A DNA stretch of 64,000 nt from Ailanthus altissimus (taxonomy: Eukaryota; Streptophyta; Magnoliopsida; Sapindales; Simaroubaceae): the NCBI GenBank assembly GCA_946807835.1, contig OX327693.1, positions 451,501 through 515,500 on the forward strand, written 5' to 3'. Position numbers and translations under genes: made by a program. Below the pieces are notes generated by a model. It searched no databases and had not been told where the DNA came from. It was given only the letters and a program-made list of their open reading frames with translations. Every line of letters begins with the position of its first letter. The stretch's first letter is position 1. Of this stretch, positions 24,366 through 37,690 are shown piece after piece.

Positions 24366-24728
24366 AATTGGTGTATCATTCCTGAAAGGAATTTGTGATT
24401 ATTATGGAGTAAGTTAAAATATTAGCATGGCATTCTTGAGCAGTTTTTGGATGGACAAATATCTTCCAAATTTATGAATGGACTTGCATTTTGGACCAGG
24501 CAAATCCTTATCATATTTTTAACTTTGTTGGTGCCTTGTAATGCAGGATATGTATAGTTTTCAGATAAGAGGGTTTGAGATCACTATTAAAGATCTAGAA
24601 AGGTTAATAATTAGCTTGTTTATTCTTTGATTGACTAACTTTCAATTTCATGATGTTTGTTCATTCTCATGCATGAATCATCTTAAACTTAGTTTCCTTG
24701 CTTTGCAGGTGACTTTAGCTCCAAAAAC

Positions 24729-24795
24729 ATGGCTAGAGGTTTAAAGAAACATCTGAAGAGGCTTAATGCCTCACAATACTGGATTCTTCATAAAC
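24729..24795 (+). pseudogene. 40S ribosomal protein S4-like exon fragment (c)
   Basis: The best preserved start: MARGLKKHLKRLNA in frame from an ATG, followed by YWIL in place of HWML. The frame ends soon after. Confidence 0.8.
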
Positions 24796-25018
24796 ATCTG
24801 TGAACCATATAGCTGGACAAGCGATAGATGCATCAGAACAAAACTAGATAATGATACACTTGGTGAGGTAAAAAGTACATGTCGTTCACCTACCAACTTC
24901 TGCTCATTGCTTTCCTTAAAAGCCCATTTGAGAAATTTATATTTTGTTGTTAGGTGCTATTTCAGATGTACTTCTACTCATTATACATTTCATATCTCAC
25001 TTGTTTTTTTTTTTTTTG

Positions 25019-25147
25019 AAGGAATGCCTGAAGAGACTTAATGCCCCAGATCGCTGGATGCTTAATATATTTGGATGTGCAATTTGCTCCCAAGCCTTCA
25101 TTATCAGCATTGAAAATCTGGAGAGTGCTTGCCACCATATACTGCAG
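25019..25147 (+). pseudogene. 40S ribosomal protein S4-like exon fragment (d)
   Basis: Reads CLKRLNAPDRWML, and the following residues drift from the RPS4 family. It follows a T-rich tract and lies in the last part of the gene 1 flank. Sequence after it (about 25200) matches the end of the gene 3 flank near 49280. Confidence 0.65.
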
Positions 25148-25400
25148 ATATAATGCGTCTGTGGTTGCCTCTATAGCAGCACGATACGGTTATGCATTCA
25201 TACAAACAGAAATGATAGCACCAAGCTAGATATAGAGATTAATGATATCACCAATTTCGCTCAAATTTGGTCTAGGTATAGAGATTAGTGATGACCGGGG
25301 TATGAAACAGAGGACAGAAAAGAAGCATCGAAACAGAGTCAAACATAAGGGGAGCTCTGAGACCAGCTGGTAAGCAGGGCCAGGATACGAAGTTGTGTAT

Positions 25401-27767
25401 CAATTATTCTCATGCTTTTATCTTCTCGTAATTGGATAATTTAATTGACATCAGCTTTTATGTTTCACATTTATTGCATAGACTTCCACAAGTCTTTCAC
25501 TGAGTCCGAGGCACCATTTAGTGTGCAGAATTAGAGCGGCTAAGAGTGAAAAATTTTGTTAGAATTAAATAAACTAGAATGAGAAAGATAATAAGATTAG
25601 ATTAGCTATAATATAGTATATTATTAAGCATGTTTCTGTGACTTGTATTATTGGTTTGTCAAATGGGTTTTTAAAATTTTAAGGTCATTGTTAAAAACTT
25701 ATTAGTGGAATATCTTATTTGAGGTCTCTACAATTATATTTATTTTATCACATAAATAATTAAAATATTTTTAAAATATGAGAATAATTTAATTATTTAA
25801 ATTAAAAAATTGTAACAATATAATTAAAATTAAAATTGTGATAAAAGTGTAATTTATGCAAACCTCATAAGGTAACAATGTTAATATCCCATGCAATAAG
25901 TAAACAAAACATAATAGTTGATGGTATCTAATACCAATCAAATCGTTATCCTAGACTTATTCATAAATTTACAAAAATTAAATTGTTATCCTAAACCTAA
26001 TAATCAAGAAACGAAAAGGCCCACCACTTGTTCACCGACTGCGGGTAATTTTAGCTCTCAATTTGAGTGATGAAGTTGAAATCTTTTGTTAAAGTTTAAA
26101 TCACCTCTTATTTATGGATAGGAGAAATTTCTTTAATTTTTAATCAAATGAATTTAATTTTTTTGAATCTAGATTTACTAACTGCTGCTCAATAAATATA
26201 TTATTACATTATTATATGTTTTAACAAATTTTTAATTTTATAAATTTGTGATGGTAAATATTAATAAATTATTATAATATTAAAAAGAAATTAGAGTCGA
26301 AAAGATTAAAAAAAAGTTGATAATTAAAAAAATAGCTGCAATCTAAACTTCTCTTACACATAATCAATGTAAAAAGAATCAAACTAAACCTATGACAGAA
26401 ACAGTATACATATATATATATATATATTTTCATGTCCATGTGAGGCAACCGAAACTTGATCGTAAATATTTTATCATATTATGTTACGTGTTATTTTTTA
26501 ATTTTAAGTTGAGATTTGGTAATTTTATTTTAAAAATGAGAAAAGTGCTCTTTTATTTTTAAAGAAAATTTATTTAACTACAAAATTCTAACCGCATAAA
26601 TTAATATAATAATTATTGAAACATAAGAAAATTATATTGATATCTATAAAAAAAAGGGACTAAAATATCAATTTTTCATTAGTTACAGCTTGTCATTAAA
26701 AAATAATATCTCAGTGAAATCATGTCAATGTTTTATATAATAACTGAAATTATCATTTTGTATTATAATTTAGTATGAGTTAAGTAATAGGCTCACATTT
26801 AAAATTGTGATAATTATTGTTATAAATCTGTAAGCATATTTGATTTTAAAAGCATGGGCATATTGAATGGCAAGAATTTTATGGAAAAATTAATGTATCA
26901 ATTTTTAGTATATGTATTTATAGTGGTTTTTAAATTATTAGATATGTATTATCTCTTTAGTGTTATATTAAGTCTGTGTACACTTCTTTATAGAAAAAAA
27001 ATTTGTACACGCTTAAGATCATATTAATTTACTCTACTCATACGATGTAGTATAGTAATTTTACAGAGTTAGATTACGTGATAACATTAGATATTATTGT
27101 TTTATCCTTCTTTAAGCTATTCTTGTAAATCCCAATTCAATTGATTGTCTTATGATGGTGTTTGCTTTGGTATATGGATTAACAACAAATATATACATAC
27201 GTTTAAATGGAGAGACAATTATTTTGTGACACTATAAAATGTCACCGCATAATAATGGTAACAACTTATTAATACATCATAATTTATGACATTAATTGTA
27301 ACAAATTTTGCAACTTAAATTTTCTTCATTATTCTTTTTATGTACCGTACCGTCTTGGCATAAGTTGGGACTCAAACCCCAAATCTTAGGATTGAAGAGA
27401 TGCACACTTAACTGCGACATGCGATCTTTTCCATTTTCTAAAACCAAGGAAATTACAAAAGCATCATAGTTTAGATTTATTCCTTTCCATCAAAAACATC
27501 ATAATAATAGTCTTCCAATTATTTTATTGACAGGGGAGTAATTATCCACTTTATAACTTTTTCACAAGCAAAGCAAAGCATCATAAAATTATTCTACTAT
27601 TGTCGCTTGGACGACTGTTCATTTATTCTCAGGCTTTCGACGTCTTGGAGTTGTTTCTGCAATAATTCACTTTCCCTTTGCTTGCCCTCAAATTCAATCC
27701 TGTTTGCTCTCTGTTTCTTCTTTTCACGATCCTTACTACTACTTTCCGGCGAAAAAACAACCAAACC
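25401..27767. other. AT-rich intergenic DNA between R gene 1 flank and R gene 2
   Basis: No coding frame with recognisable similarity. A TA microsatellite lies at 26411-26427. The last 100 bases before 27768 resemble the leader of gene 1, including TTTCCGGCGAA shortly before the start codon. Confidence 0.6.
26411..26427. repeat. (TA)n microsatellite
   Basis: About 17 bases of alternating T and A. Confidence 0.8.
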
Positions 27768-30700
27768 ATGGCTGAGCTCTTACTCTCTGCTTTCCTTCAG
27801 GTGTTGTTTGACAGATTGGCTTCCCCTGAGGTTCTCAACTTTGTACGCCAACTTCAAGGCGGGGTTGATTCCGAGCTAAAAAAGTGGGGAGGCACTTTGG
27901 AAATGATTGAGGCTGTGCTCGAAGATGCAGAGAAGAATGAGCTGACAGACAAGGCTGTGAAAAAATGGCTGGACGAGCTCCGAGACTTGGCCTATGATGC
28001 TGAAGACGTTCTTGATGAGATTGCCACTGAAGCTTTGAAGCACAAGTTGAAGGCAGATCCTGATCGTCCCAGCACTAGCAAAAGTCAGAGCTTCTTACCT
28101 GCTGCTTGTTTCATTTGTTTCAATCCAAGCGCTGTTAAGTTCAATACTGATATGAAGTCCAAGATTGAAACTATGACTAACCGGTTCGAGGAACTTTGTG
28201 AAAAGAGAATTAAACTTGGACTGCAAGTTACTTCTGGAGGAACATCAACTGCTGCAACTGCACAGAGCAGACACCCAGTTCAAGTGTCCCGACAGAACGT
28301 GCTGTGTATGGGAGAAACGAAGACAAGGCCAAAATAATTGAAATGGTGTTAAGCAAGGTACCAAGTGATGCCTGCTTCCGTGTGATACCCATCTTCGTTA
28401 CGGGCGGGGCTGGACAAACAACTCTTGCTCGGGAGGTCTACAATGACAAGGCCGTCGAAGAATTCAAGTTTGACATAAAAGCTTGGATTTGTGTCTCTGA
28501 TGTCTTTGATGTTCTGAACATCTCAAAGACAATTCTTTCGAAAATCAACTCTAGTCCTTGTGGTGAAAAGGATTTTGATCAAGTGCAGGTTGAATTGAAA
28601 AAGGCCGTGCAAGGGAGAAAATTCTTCCTTGTCCTAGATGATGTTTGGAACGAAGACTACCCCTTGTGGCGAAAACTGATAGCTCCCTTCAGGGATGGTG
28701 CACCAAATAGTAAGATAATCGTGACCACGCGCCAAGCAAATGTTGCCTTAACAATGGGATCGACCGAACATCTTAATCTAAAGCTTCTATCAGAAGAAGC
28801 CTGCTGGTCTGTGTTCATGATGCATGCCACTGAAGGTACGGATATCAAGACCCATCATCAAGTTTTGGAATTATTTCGTAAGAAGGTCGTTTCAAAGTGT
28901 GGAGGCTTGCCCCTTACAGCGGAGATCCTTGGGGGGCTTTTACGCTCCAAGAGAGTTGATGCATGGGATGATATTTTAAACAGCAATATATTGGATTTAT
29001 CTCAACACACTAGCGTTCTTCCTGCGTTAAGACTGAGTTATCAATACCTGCCTTCCCATTTGAAGAGGTGCTTTGCTTACTGTGGAATTTTTCCAAAAGA
29101 TTATGAATTCGAGAAGAACGAACTGGTTCTTTTATGGATGGCTGAACATATTTTCAATGACCAATCAATGTTAATAAGCAGCTACAAGATTGGGGCAACG
29201 AGTGCTTCGATGAGTTACTGTCAAGGTCAATTTTTCAACAGTCTAGTGGTGATACTTCTAAATTTGTAATGCATGATCTTGCTCAAATTATTTCTGGAGA
29301 AACAATTTTCAGGTTAGAAGATGCCAATGAGAAGAGAAGTCTGGAAAGAGTTCGTCATTCTTCTTACACTCTTCAGTGGTTGGAGGGTAAAAATAAGTTC
29401 GAGATTTTCTACAAACTTGAACATTTGCGAACCTTCTTGCCAATATCCATAGGATTTTATAATGCTCCTCACTACATATCCAGCAACGATCTTTTCGATT
29501 TGTTGCCAAAGCTTAAAAAGTTGAGGATGTTATCTTTAGCAGGATATTATATCACCGAGTTACCTGATTCAATTAAAGATTTTAGACTTTTGAGCTATCT
29601 CAACCTTTCAGGCACTCAGATTAGGAGTTTGCCCGAGTCAACAAGCTCTCTGTTGAACTTGCAAATTTGGAAATTAAGAGATTGCAATCGTCTATTGAAG
29701 TTGCCAACCAAAATGAGGAAGTTGATCAATTTATGTTACCTTGATATAGAAGGTACAAATTTATTGAAAGAGATGCCATCGGGAATGAAGGAATTGAAAC
29801 ATCTCCAAAGGTTATCGAATTTTGTTGTTGGCAAGGGTGTAGGATCTAGTCTGAAAGATTTAAGCATTTGAAGTTTCTTTGCGGAGAACTTTGCATCTCA
29901 AAATTAGAAAATGTGAATAATCCACGAGATGCAACAGAAGCAACATTATGTGTGAAGCTGAATCTAGAAGCATTGGTATTAGAGTGGAGATCCCAATTCA
30001 ACGACTCGCGAGATGAGGAAGTAGAAAGAATTGTACTTGAGGCGCTACAGCCTCATACAAATATAAAAAGGCTTGCAATAAAAAATTATGGTGGCGCAAG
30101 ATTTCCATCGTGGATAGGAAACGCATCATTCTCCAAGATGGAAGTTCTTGAATTAAAAAACTGTGAATATTGCATGTCCTTGCCTTCGTTGGGATTGTTG
30201 GATTCACTTAAACAACTCAAAATCAGGAGGATGAGGGGACTGAAGCGCATTGATTCCGACATTTATGGGAAGGGCTGCTCAATCCCTTTTCAATCATTAG
30301 AGTTCTTGCATTTTCAGAATTTGGAAGAATGGGAGTACTGGGACATCGATATCAAAGAAAATGAGCATGTCAAAATATTTCCTCTCCTCCGTGAACTTTC
30401 CATTAAAAAATGTTCCAAACTATCTGGAAAATTGCCTGAGCTTCTTCCTTCATTGGAGACACTTGTTGTTAGTGAATGTGCAGAGTTGGTTGTTTCAGTA
30501 TCAAGCTTTCCGAAGCTCAGCAGATTTGAAATTAATGAATGCAAAGGACTTCAGATGTGCAACACTCCGATTGATTCTAAGTTAATAAAGTGCATGACTA
30601 TTTCAAGTAGTTCAGTTGAGATATATGGATGCGAAGGGATGTTATACAATAGTTCAACCGATGACTTGTTAAAGTCTCTGATTATTTCAAATTTCTTGGA

Positions 30701-30967
30701 GTTTGAAAAATGTTTGAAGCAAGGATTTCAGATTGTAGATACTTTGGCAATTAGCAATTCTGAACAGGTCAAATCATGGAAGAAGCATGGCGTCGGATAT
30801 GAGAAGCCAATACAGGGGCTGCATATTTTCATCGACCTTGGTGAGGTATCAACTATAGAAAATTGCATCGGTCTTGTTTCATTTCCAGAAGTGAATCTTC
30901 CTCTGCATAATGTCCGTTCTCTTAGCATTGAAAACTGCAGAGCTTTAAAATCCTTACCAGAGGAATT

Positions 30968-31687
30968 TGTAGAGATTAACACGCAGCGGAATACGTAGAG
31001 AATACAAGTAATGAAGTAGATTAAAACAATCCAAACAAGAACAACAAGCTAAATTGTAGAGCTAAGTATAGACAATAGAGAAAAGTAGAAATATACCATA
31101 CCAAGACACAAAATACGTGGTTCAGCAAATTGCTTACGTCCACGGTGGATCAAGGATCCAAGTCTCTCTTATTCTTTGGTTGATTACAAGTGAATTAATC
31201 ATACAAGATCAAAGAATGATACAATTGAATTTTAGAGCTCTAGGGTTTGTTCTAAAGAGTTTTGAGAGTGTTTCTCATCTTATATAACCCTAGGCATAAT
31301 GGGGTATTTATATGAAGTCTAAAATACCCAAAAAAACAGAAAAGGAAAAGCCTAAATTCGGAATTTTCAGATTGTGAACAGTGAACAGTGACCATGAACA
31401 GTGCAGCGCCGCGGCATTGAGATCCAGCGCCGCAGCATTGACATGTGAACAGTGCAGCGCCGCGGCATTGGCATTCTGGAACCAATGCCGCCGCCAGCGC
31501 TTCCAGCGCCGCGGCGCCCACACCTGGGAATTTTTCCCTATTTTCTTCTGCAATTTTTTCAACTGTTCCATTAGAATTCCACCTCTTCCACACATGCTTC
31601 CGGCTCCAAAATAATTCCGACGTGTTCCCGAATTTGTTCCAAACATTACCAACATCATAAACATGATTTTGGATCACAAATTCCACA
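30968..31687 (-). repeat. 3' LTR of copia B
   Basis: 720 bases from TGTAGAGATTAAC to ATTCCACA on the plus strand. Contains three GCGCCGC(G/A)GCATTG-type units around 31406-31470. Confidence 0.92.
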
Positions 31688-31762
31688 AATCCCCTTCTTG
31701 ATACAAAATCACTCCAACAACACCAAGAGAGCAACCAAGGATCCATCCTCCACATCACAACC

Positions 31763-34700
31763 TTAATTGTAAGTTGTGATTCCAGTTAAGTCCATACACA
31801 ACTTGAACTTAACTGAGGGCAGCGGCTTAGTCAACATATCAGCAGGATTCTCCGACGTCGGAATTTTACACAGACTAATAATGCCACTCTGCACAGTATC
31901 CCGAATGAAATGCATCCTAACATCAATGTGTTTCGATCTTTCATGAAACACCTGATGTTTGCTTAGATGTATGGCACTTTGGCTATCACAATGTACTGAA
32001 GTATTAACTTCATCCATAGCCAAAAGTTCAGCACATATACCTTTCAACCATATAGCCTCCTTAATTGCTTCTCCTAAGGCTATATACTCGGCTTCGGTAG
32101 TTGATAGTGCTACAACATGCTGCAATACTGATTTCCAGCATACGCTACATCCAAACACCGTGAAGATATACCCAGATAAAGACCTTCTATTGTCCAAGTC
32201 ACCTGCGTAATCTGAGTCCACGTAACCCTTCACCATTTCATCACCTGTGCTAACCCTTCTGAATAGCAAACCATAATGTGACGTCCCCTTTAGATACCTA
32301 AGTATCCATTTCACGGCCATCCAATGCTCCTTTCCAGGATTAGCCATGTATCTACTTACAACACTCACCGCTTGTGCTATATCCGGCCTTGTGCAAACCA
32401 TAGCATACATTATACAACCAACAGCACTAGCATATGGTACCTTAAGCATATGCAATTTTTCTTCTTCAATTTGTGGTGATTGAGATGCCGACAGTTTGAA
32501 ATACATTGCCAATGGAGTCGACACAACTTTGGCATCCCTCATTCTAAACCTGTCAAGAACCTTGAGTATATACCGTTGTTGAGACAAGAAAATAACATCA
32601 CTGCCTCTCACTATATCCATACCCAAAATTCTTTTGGCTGACCCCAAATCTTTCATTTCAAACTCACCACCCAACTGATTTTTCAGCTTATGTATCTCTT
32701 CCATATCCTCACATGCAATTAGCATATCATCAACATATAGAAGGAGATACATACGCTTACTGTTATTCAATGCTTTGAAGTACACACATCCATCATACTT
32801 GCTCCTTGTGAAGCCACAATGCAGCATAAAATCATCAAATCTCCTATACCATTGTCTTGGAGATTGCTTCAGCCCATATAAAGACTTCTTTAGCAAACAA
32901 GCATAATCTTCTTTGCCCGGTTCTTCAAAACCTTTCGGTTGTGCCATGTATAGCTCTTCTTCAAGTTCACCATGAAGGAAAGCTGTCTTTACATCCATTT
33001 GTTCAAGATGTAAATTCAGATTTACACACATGGATAATAAAATGCGAATTGATGAGTGTTTTACAACAGGAGAAAAGATTTCATGGAAATCAACCCCTTC
33101 TTTTTGTGTGAAGCCCTGTGCAACAAGCCTAGCCTTGAACTTTGTAGGCTCAACACCCGGAACCCCCTCCTTAACCTTGTAAACCCATTTACAGCCAACT
33201 AACCTCTTGTTCTTTGGTTTCACCACCAATTTCCAGGTATGATTCTTATTAAGAGAAGTGATCTCTTCTTCCATAGCTTGTTGCTATTTAACACAATTTA
33301 CACTCTCAATAGCTTCAGTATATGATTTTGGTTCATCATATTCTATAGTGTAAGCAGTGTTAAACGCATAAGCTATCAAATCAGCATGTGCATACCTGCT
33401 CGGTGGTCGAACAACTCTCCTTTGTCTATCTCTAGCCAACTGGTACTCTTCAAGTTCAGCTTCAGGAGTGCTAGACTGCAATGGTGCTGTTTCAGAGAAA
33501 TTTTCAGGTTCTTGTTCTTCATGTGCATCATCATTGAAGTGCTGACCTATAGGAATGTCAGGTCTCAAATCATGTTCCACCTCATGATGTTCAGTTTCAG
33601 ATTCAGAAACTGAACTTGGCACATCTTCAGGCTTCTTCAAAACTGAATCTGAATTGGTTTCCAACAATGTAGATTCATTGAACGTCACATCCCTACTAAT
33701 GATACTCTTGTGCGGATTAAGATCAGTACACCACACCTTGTATCCCTTAACACCTTCTGGATATCCAATGAATATCCCCTTCAAGGCTCTTGGTTCTAGT
33801 TTGCCTTGCTTGATGTGTACAAATGCAGGGCATCCAAATACCCTCAAGTGATCATATTTTGGAGTGCCTCCAGACCATTTCTGTTCTGGTGTCATAAAGC
33901 CAATAGCTGAAGAAGGACTTCGGTTTATCAAGTAAGCTGCAGTTACTACCGCCTCCCCCCAAAATGCCTTAGACAATCCGGCATTGGTTAGCATGCACCT
34001 TACCCTTTCAAGTAAGGTTTGGTTCATCCTTTCTGCAAGTCCATTCTGTTGTGGTGTGTACCGCAACGTTTTATGCCTTGCAATACCATACTTAGCACAA
34101 AACTTATCAAACTCAGTATTACAAAACTCAAGACCATTATCCGTCCTAAGTCTTTTGATTTTCTTACCCGTTTGATTCTCCACAAGTGCTTTCCATTTCT
34201 GAAATGTTTCAAACACCTGCTCTTTGCTCTTCAACACATAAACCCACAACTTCCTTGAATAATCATCAATGAATGACAGAAATTACCGTGCACCACCATG
34301 AGTGACAGCTTGAGCAGGTCCCCAAAGGTCAGAATGTATGTAATCCAAAGTGCCCTTGGTGTTGTGTTCACCCGTGTTAAACTTAACTCTATGAGCTTTC
34401 CCAAGTACACAATGTTCACAAAACCCCCATTGGCTGAATCTTTCCTTTGCCAAATACACCTTGATCATACAACTCCTTAAGGCCTCTCTCACCCAAGTGC
34501 CCTAACCTCAAATGCCATAACTTGGTTTGCATATTCTCATTATCAACAGAGAAAGATGCAGAACCAATAACAGCCTCTCCACTCAACACATACAACCCGT
34601 GTTTACGCTCACCTCTCATTACAACCATTGAACCCTTAATCACTTTCAATGTACCACTCTCACCCTTGAATGTGCAACCGGATTGATCAAGCATGCCTAA

Positions 34701-35768
34701 AGAAATTAAATTTCTTTTAAGATCAGGTACATGCCTCACATCTAATAACTCCCTCACACTCCCATCATGTAGTTTCAGCCTAATACTACTCATCCCAATG
34801 ACTTGACAAGCCATATTGTTGCCCATTAATACCTTACAACCATTAATGGACTGATAGCTAATGAACAAAGCTTTATTAGGACACATATGGAAAGTACATC
34901 CGGAGTCAAGAATCCACTCACCGGTGTTCTGCCCATTCGAGGCAACCAATGTTTTTGCAACTTCATAATCTTCTTCATAGACTATAGCTGCATCTGCTTC
35001 AGGTCTCTTCCCTTGATACTTAGCTTTCCTTTCCGGACAATCCCTTTTGAAATGGCCTTCTTTCTTGCAGAAGTAACACTTCTTGGATTTGCCCCTCGAT
35101 TTTGATCTTGAAGAATTTCTCACTTTAGATTCTCTACTCTCAGCTCTCCCCTTCGCAACAAGTACAGCTGCAGAATTTTGTTATTGTTGTTCTGACTTCT
35201 TAACTAACACTTTTGAGTTTAAGGCTGCTCTAACATCCTTCATTGTCAATAACTCCCTTCCATATAGAAGAGTATCAACAAAATGTTCATAGCTTTTAGG
35301 AAGTGAACTTAATAACAGAATTGCTTTGTCTTCGTCACTGATTTTGACATCAACTGTCTCCAAATCAATGACAGCCTTATTAAAGGAATCAATGTGTTCA
35401 TTTAGTGAACCACCCTCAACCAAAGACAACCCAAACAAATTCTTCTTGAGATACAATCGGTTTGCAAGAGACTTAGTCATATATAACTCATCAAGTCTTT
35501 TCCACAAACCAAGTGCTGATTTTTCTGCACCCACTTCCCTCAAAACTTCATCACCCAAACTCAAGATAATTTCACTCCGGGCTTTTCTATTAATGGTTTC
35601 AAAATTCATGTCTAACTTAGATGTTGAAAACTTATCACTAGTACTAGAGGGTTCCTCAAGGGCTGATTCTAGTCCTTGACTCTCTAACAAAGCCATCATC
35701 TTAAGTTTCCATAAGTTGAAATCATTATGCCTTGTAAATTTCTCTACTTCATGCTTATGTGGTGCCAT
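31763..35768 (-). pseudogene. gag-pol of copia B, interrupted
   Basis: The order is gag (from 35768), zinc knuckle CYFCKKEGHFKRDC, protease, integrase, reverse transcriptase with YVDDMLIA, and RNase H ending at 31763. It is interrupted by an in-frame stop at 35181, a one-base expansion of a C run at 34424-34428 that shifts the frame, a stop near 34285, and a stop just upstream of 33274. The RT/RNase H block (31763-33274, 503 aa) remains open. Confidence 0.9.
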
Positions 35769-35803
35769 GTTCAACCAATAACAAACTTAGACAGCCAATA
35801 ACA

Positions 35804-35815
35804 GCTCTGATACCA
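35804..35815 (-). other. Primer-binding site of copia B (initiator Met tRNA)
   Basis: Minus strand TGGTATCAGAGC, next to the inner edge of the 5' LTR. Confidence 0.9.
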
Positions 35816-35818
35816 ATT

Positions 35819-36485
35819 TGTAGAGATTAACACGCAGCGGAATACGTAGAGAATACAAGCAATGAAGTAGATTAAAACAATCCAAGCAAGAACAACAAGC
35901 TAAATTGTAGAGCTAAGTATAGACAATAGAGAAAAGTAGAAATATACTATACCAAGACACAAAATACGTGGTTCAGCAAATTGCTTACGTCCACGGTGGA
36001 TCAAGGATCCAAGTCTCTCTTATTCTTTGGTTGATTACAAGAGAATTGATCATACAAGATCAAGGAATGATACAATTGAATTTTAGAGCTCTAGGGTTTG
36101 TTCTAAAGAGTTTTGAGAGTGTTTCTCATCTTACATAACCCTAGGCATAATGGGGTATTTATATGAAGTCTAAAATACCCAAAAAAACGGAAAAGGAAAA
36201 GCCTAAATTCGGAATTTTCAGATTGTGAACAGTGAACAGTGCCGTGAACAGTGCAGCCCGCGGCATTGGCATTCTGGAACCAATGCTGCCGCCAGCGCTT
36301 CCAGCGCCGCGGCGCCCACACCTGGGAATTTTTCCCTGTTTTCTTCTGCAATTTTTTCAACTGTTCCATTAGAATTTCACCTCTTCCACACATGCTTCCG
36401 ACTCCAAAATAATTCCGACATGTTCTCGAATTTATTCCAAACATTACCAACATCATAAACATGATTTTGGATCACAAATTCTACA
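35819..36485 (-). repeat. 5' LTR of copia B
   Basis: 667 bases from TGTAGAGATTAAC to ATTCTACA, with fewer GC-rich units than the other LTR. Confidence 0.92.
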
Positions 36486-37030
36486 GAATTGATTGGCAAT
36501 AATTCACAATTGGAGAGTTTGCGTATTGAAGATTGTGATTCTCTAAAATTCATCGCAAGATGCAAGCTACCTCCATCTCTTAAAACCCTTAGCGTACGGT
36601 TTTGCCAAAACTTGCAGCATTTGGTGGTTGATGAAGAGTATGCTTCTTCATCGTCTTCTTCATCTGTGACGCTGAAAGATCTTGCGATTGACAATTGCCC
36701 TGAGCTGGAGTCAATACCCGATGGCCTACATAATCTTAAGCAGATTGGTATACATAAATGTACAAGTCTTGTTAGCCTTCTAGAAGGAGGGCTTCCCAAC
36801 ACCATTTCAGTTGTTTCAATACGGGGTTGTGAGAAACTTAAAGCGCTACCTAACTATATGCACAAACTCGACTCTCTTCAATATTTATGGATAACTGAAT
36901 TACCAAGTGTTGCATCATTTCCTAAAGAAGGTTTCCCCAACAACCTAACTTCACTTGAAATTGGAGATCGAGAAATCTACAAGGGATTGATACATTGGGG
37001 GTTGCACAGGCTTACTTCTCTTACATACCT

Positions 37031-37588
37031 TGTTACGCCAAGAAGCGTTCAAACAACAATTAGCATTATTACCAATTGTTATGCGGACAATCAATAATGC
37101 TAGTTATACCATAACGAGGCAACCAAACATCCAACAATATGCAAAAAGGAAAGAACACCAAGTTTAACGAGGTTCGGTAATGTTACCTACGTCCTCGGGC
37201 GCCGCTAGAACAAATCCACTATCTTCAAGAGAAGTTACAAAGTTTTTGGGCCACAATACAAATTTTCTAACTATTGGGTCAAACTGCAAATACCCAAATA
37301 GTAGGGCTAATACTGTAATTACCCAAACAATAGGGTATTACTACAAATGCCCAAAAATAAAGGGAAAAATTGAATTCTTACAACTTTCAAGGATTTAAAT
37401 GTAAAATCCTTGAACTATGAGGTTCTCATAAAGAGATCCTACAAATAGAGGGGAGAAGAGAAACATTTTCAAAAGTATATTAAATCTCAAGGAGAGCCTT
37501 GCCTTATATAGGCCTACCAAAGCACCTCCATGCCATCTCCCACCAATGTGGGATTGGCTCAATTTGGCATATAAGCCAATTTTCAACA
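37031..37588 (-). repeat. 3' LTR of copia C
   Basis: Begins TGTTACGCC and ends TTCAACA on the plus strand. No difference from the 5' LTR was found by eye. Confidence 0.95.
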
Positions 37589-37690
37589 AATCTCCACCTT
37601 GGCGAATATGCCAATCCTCCACAAAGCTTCATTTTTCCAAAAATTCTCTATCCAAAAGCAGCGCCTCTAAATTTGCGCCCAATGGCGCTA

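Larger units (their letters stand above)
23094..25400 (+). other. Continuation of the R gene 1 3' flank: reiterated modules
   Basis: This matches parts of the flanks of gene 2 (43.8-44.3 kb) and gene 3 (48.0-49.4 kb). Recognisable modules are a CAGCTCAGTGCAAGCAAGAAA unit (23118, again 43880), an AGATCAGGGTTTTCTTC unit (about 23784, also 45711, 48170 and a partial copy at 47388), and four ribosomal-protein-S4-like pieces listed separately. No long coding frame is present. Confidence 0.7.
30968..36485 (-). mobile_element. Ty1/copia element B, full length, inserted in R gene 2
   Basis: LTRs at 30968-31687 and 35819-36485, perfect GAATT target duplication (30963-30967 and 36486-36490), and gag-pol on the minus strand. 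Same family as element A, inserted in the opposite direction to its host gene. The LTRs differ by base changes and by copy number of a GC-rich unit, so it is older than C. Confidence 0.95.

Noticed and set aside
24729..25147. A functional RPS4 gene
   Set aside because: Only the first 15-35 codons are present in each place, with stops or frame changes, and no later RPS4 exons were seen.
31381..31660. Ala/Ser-rich plus-strand frames in the LTR of copia B
   Set aside because: Produced by the GC-rich repeat units of the LTR; no conservation as protein.
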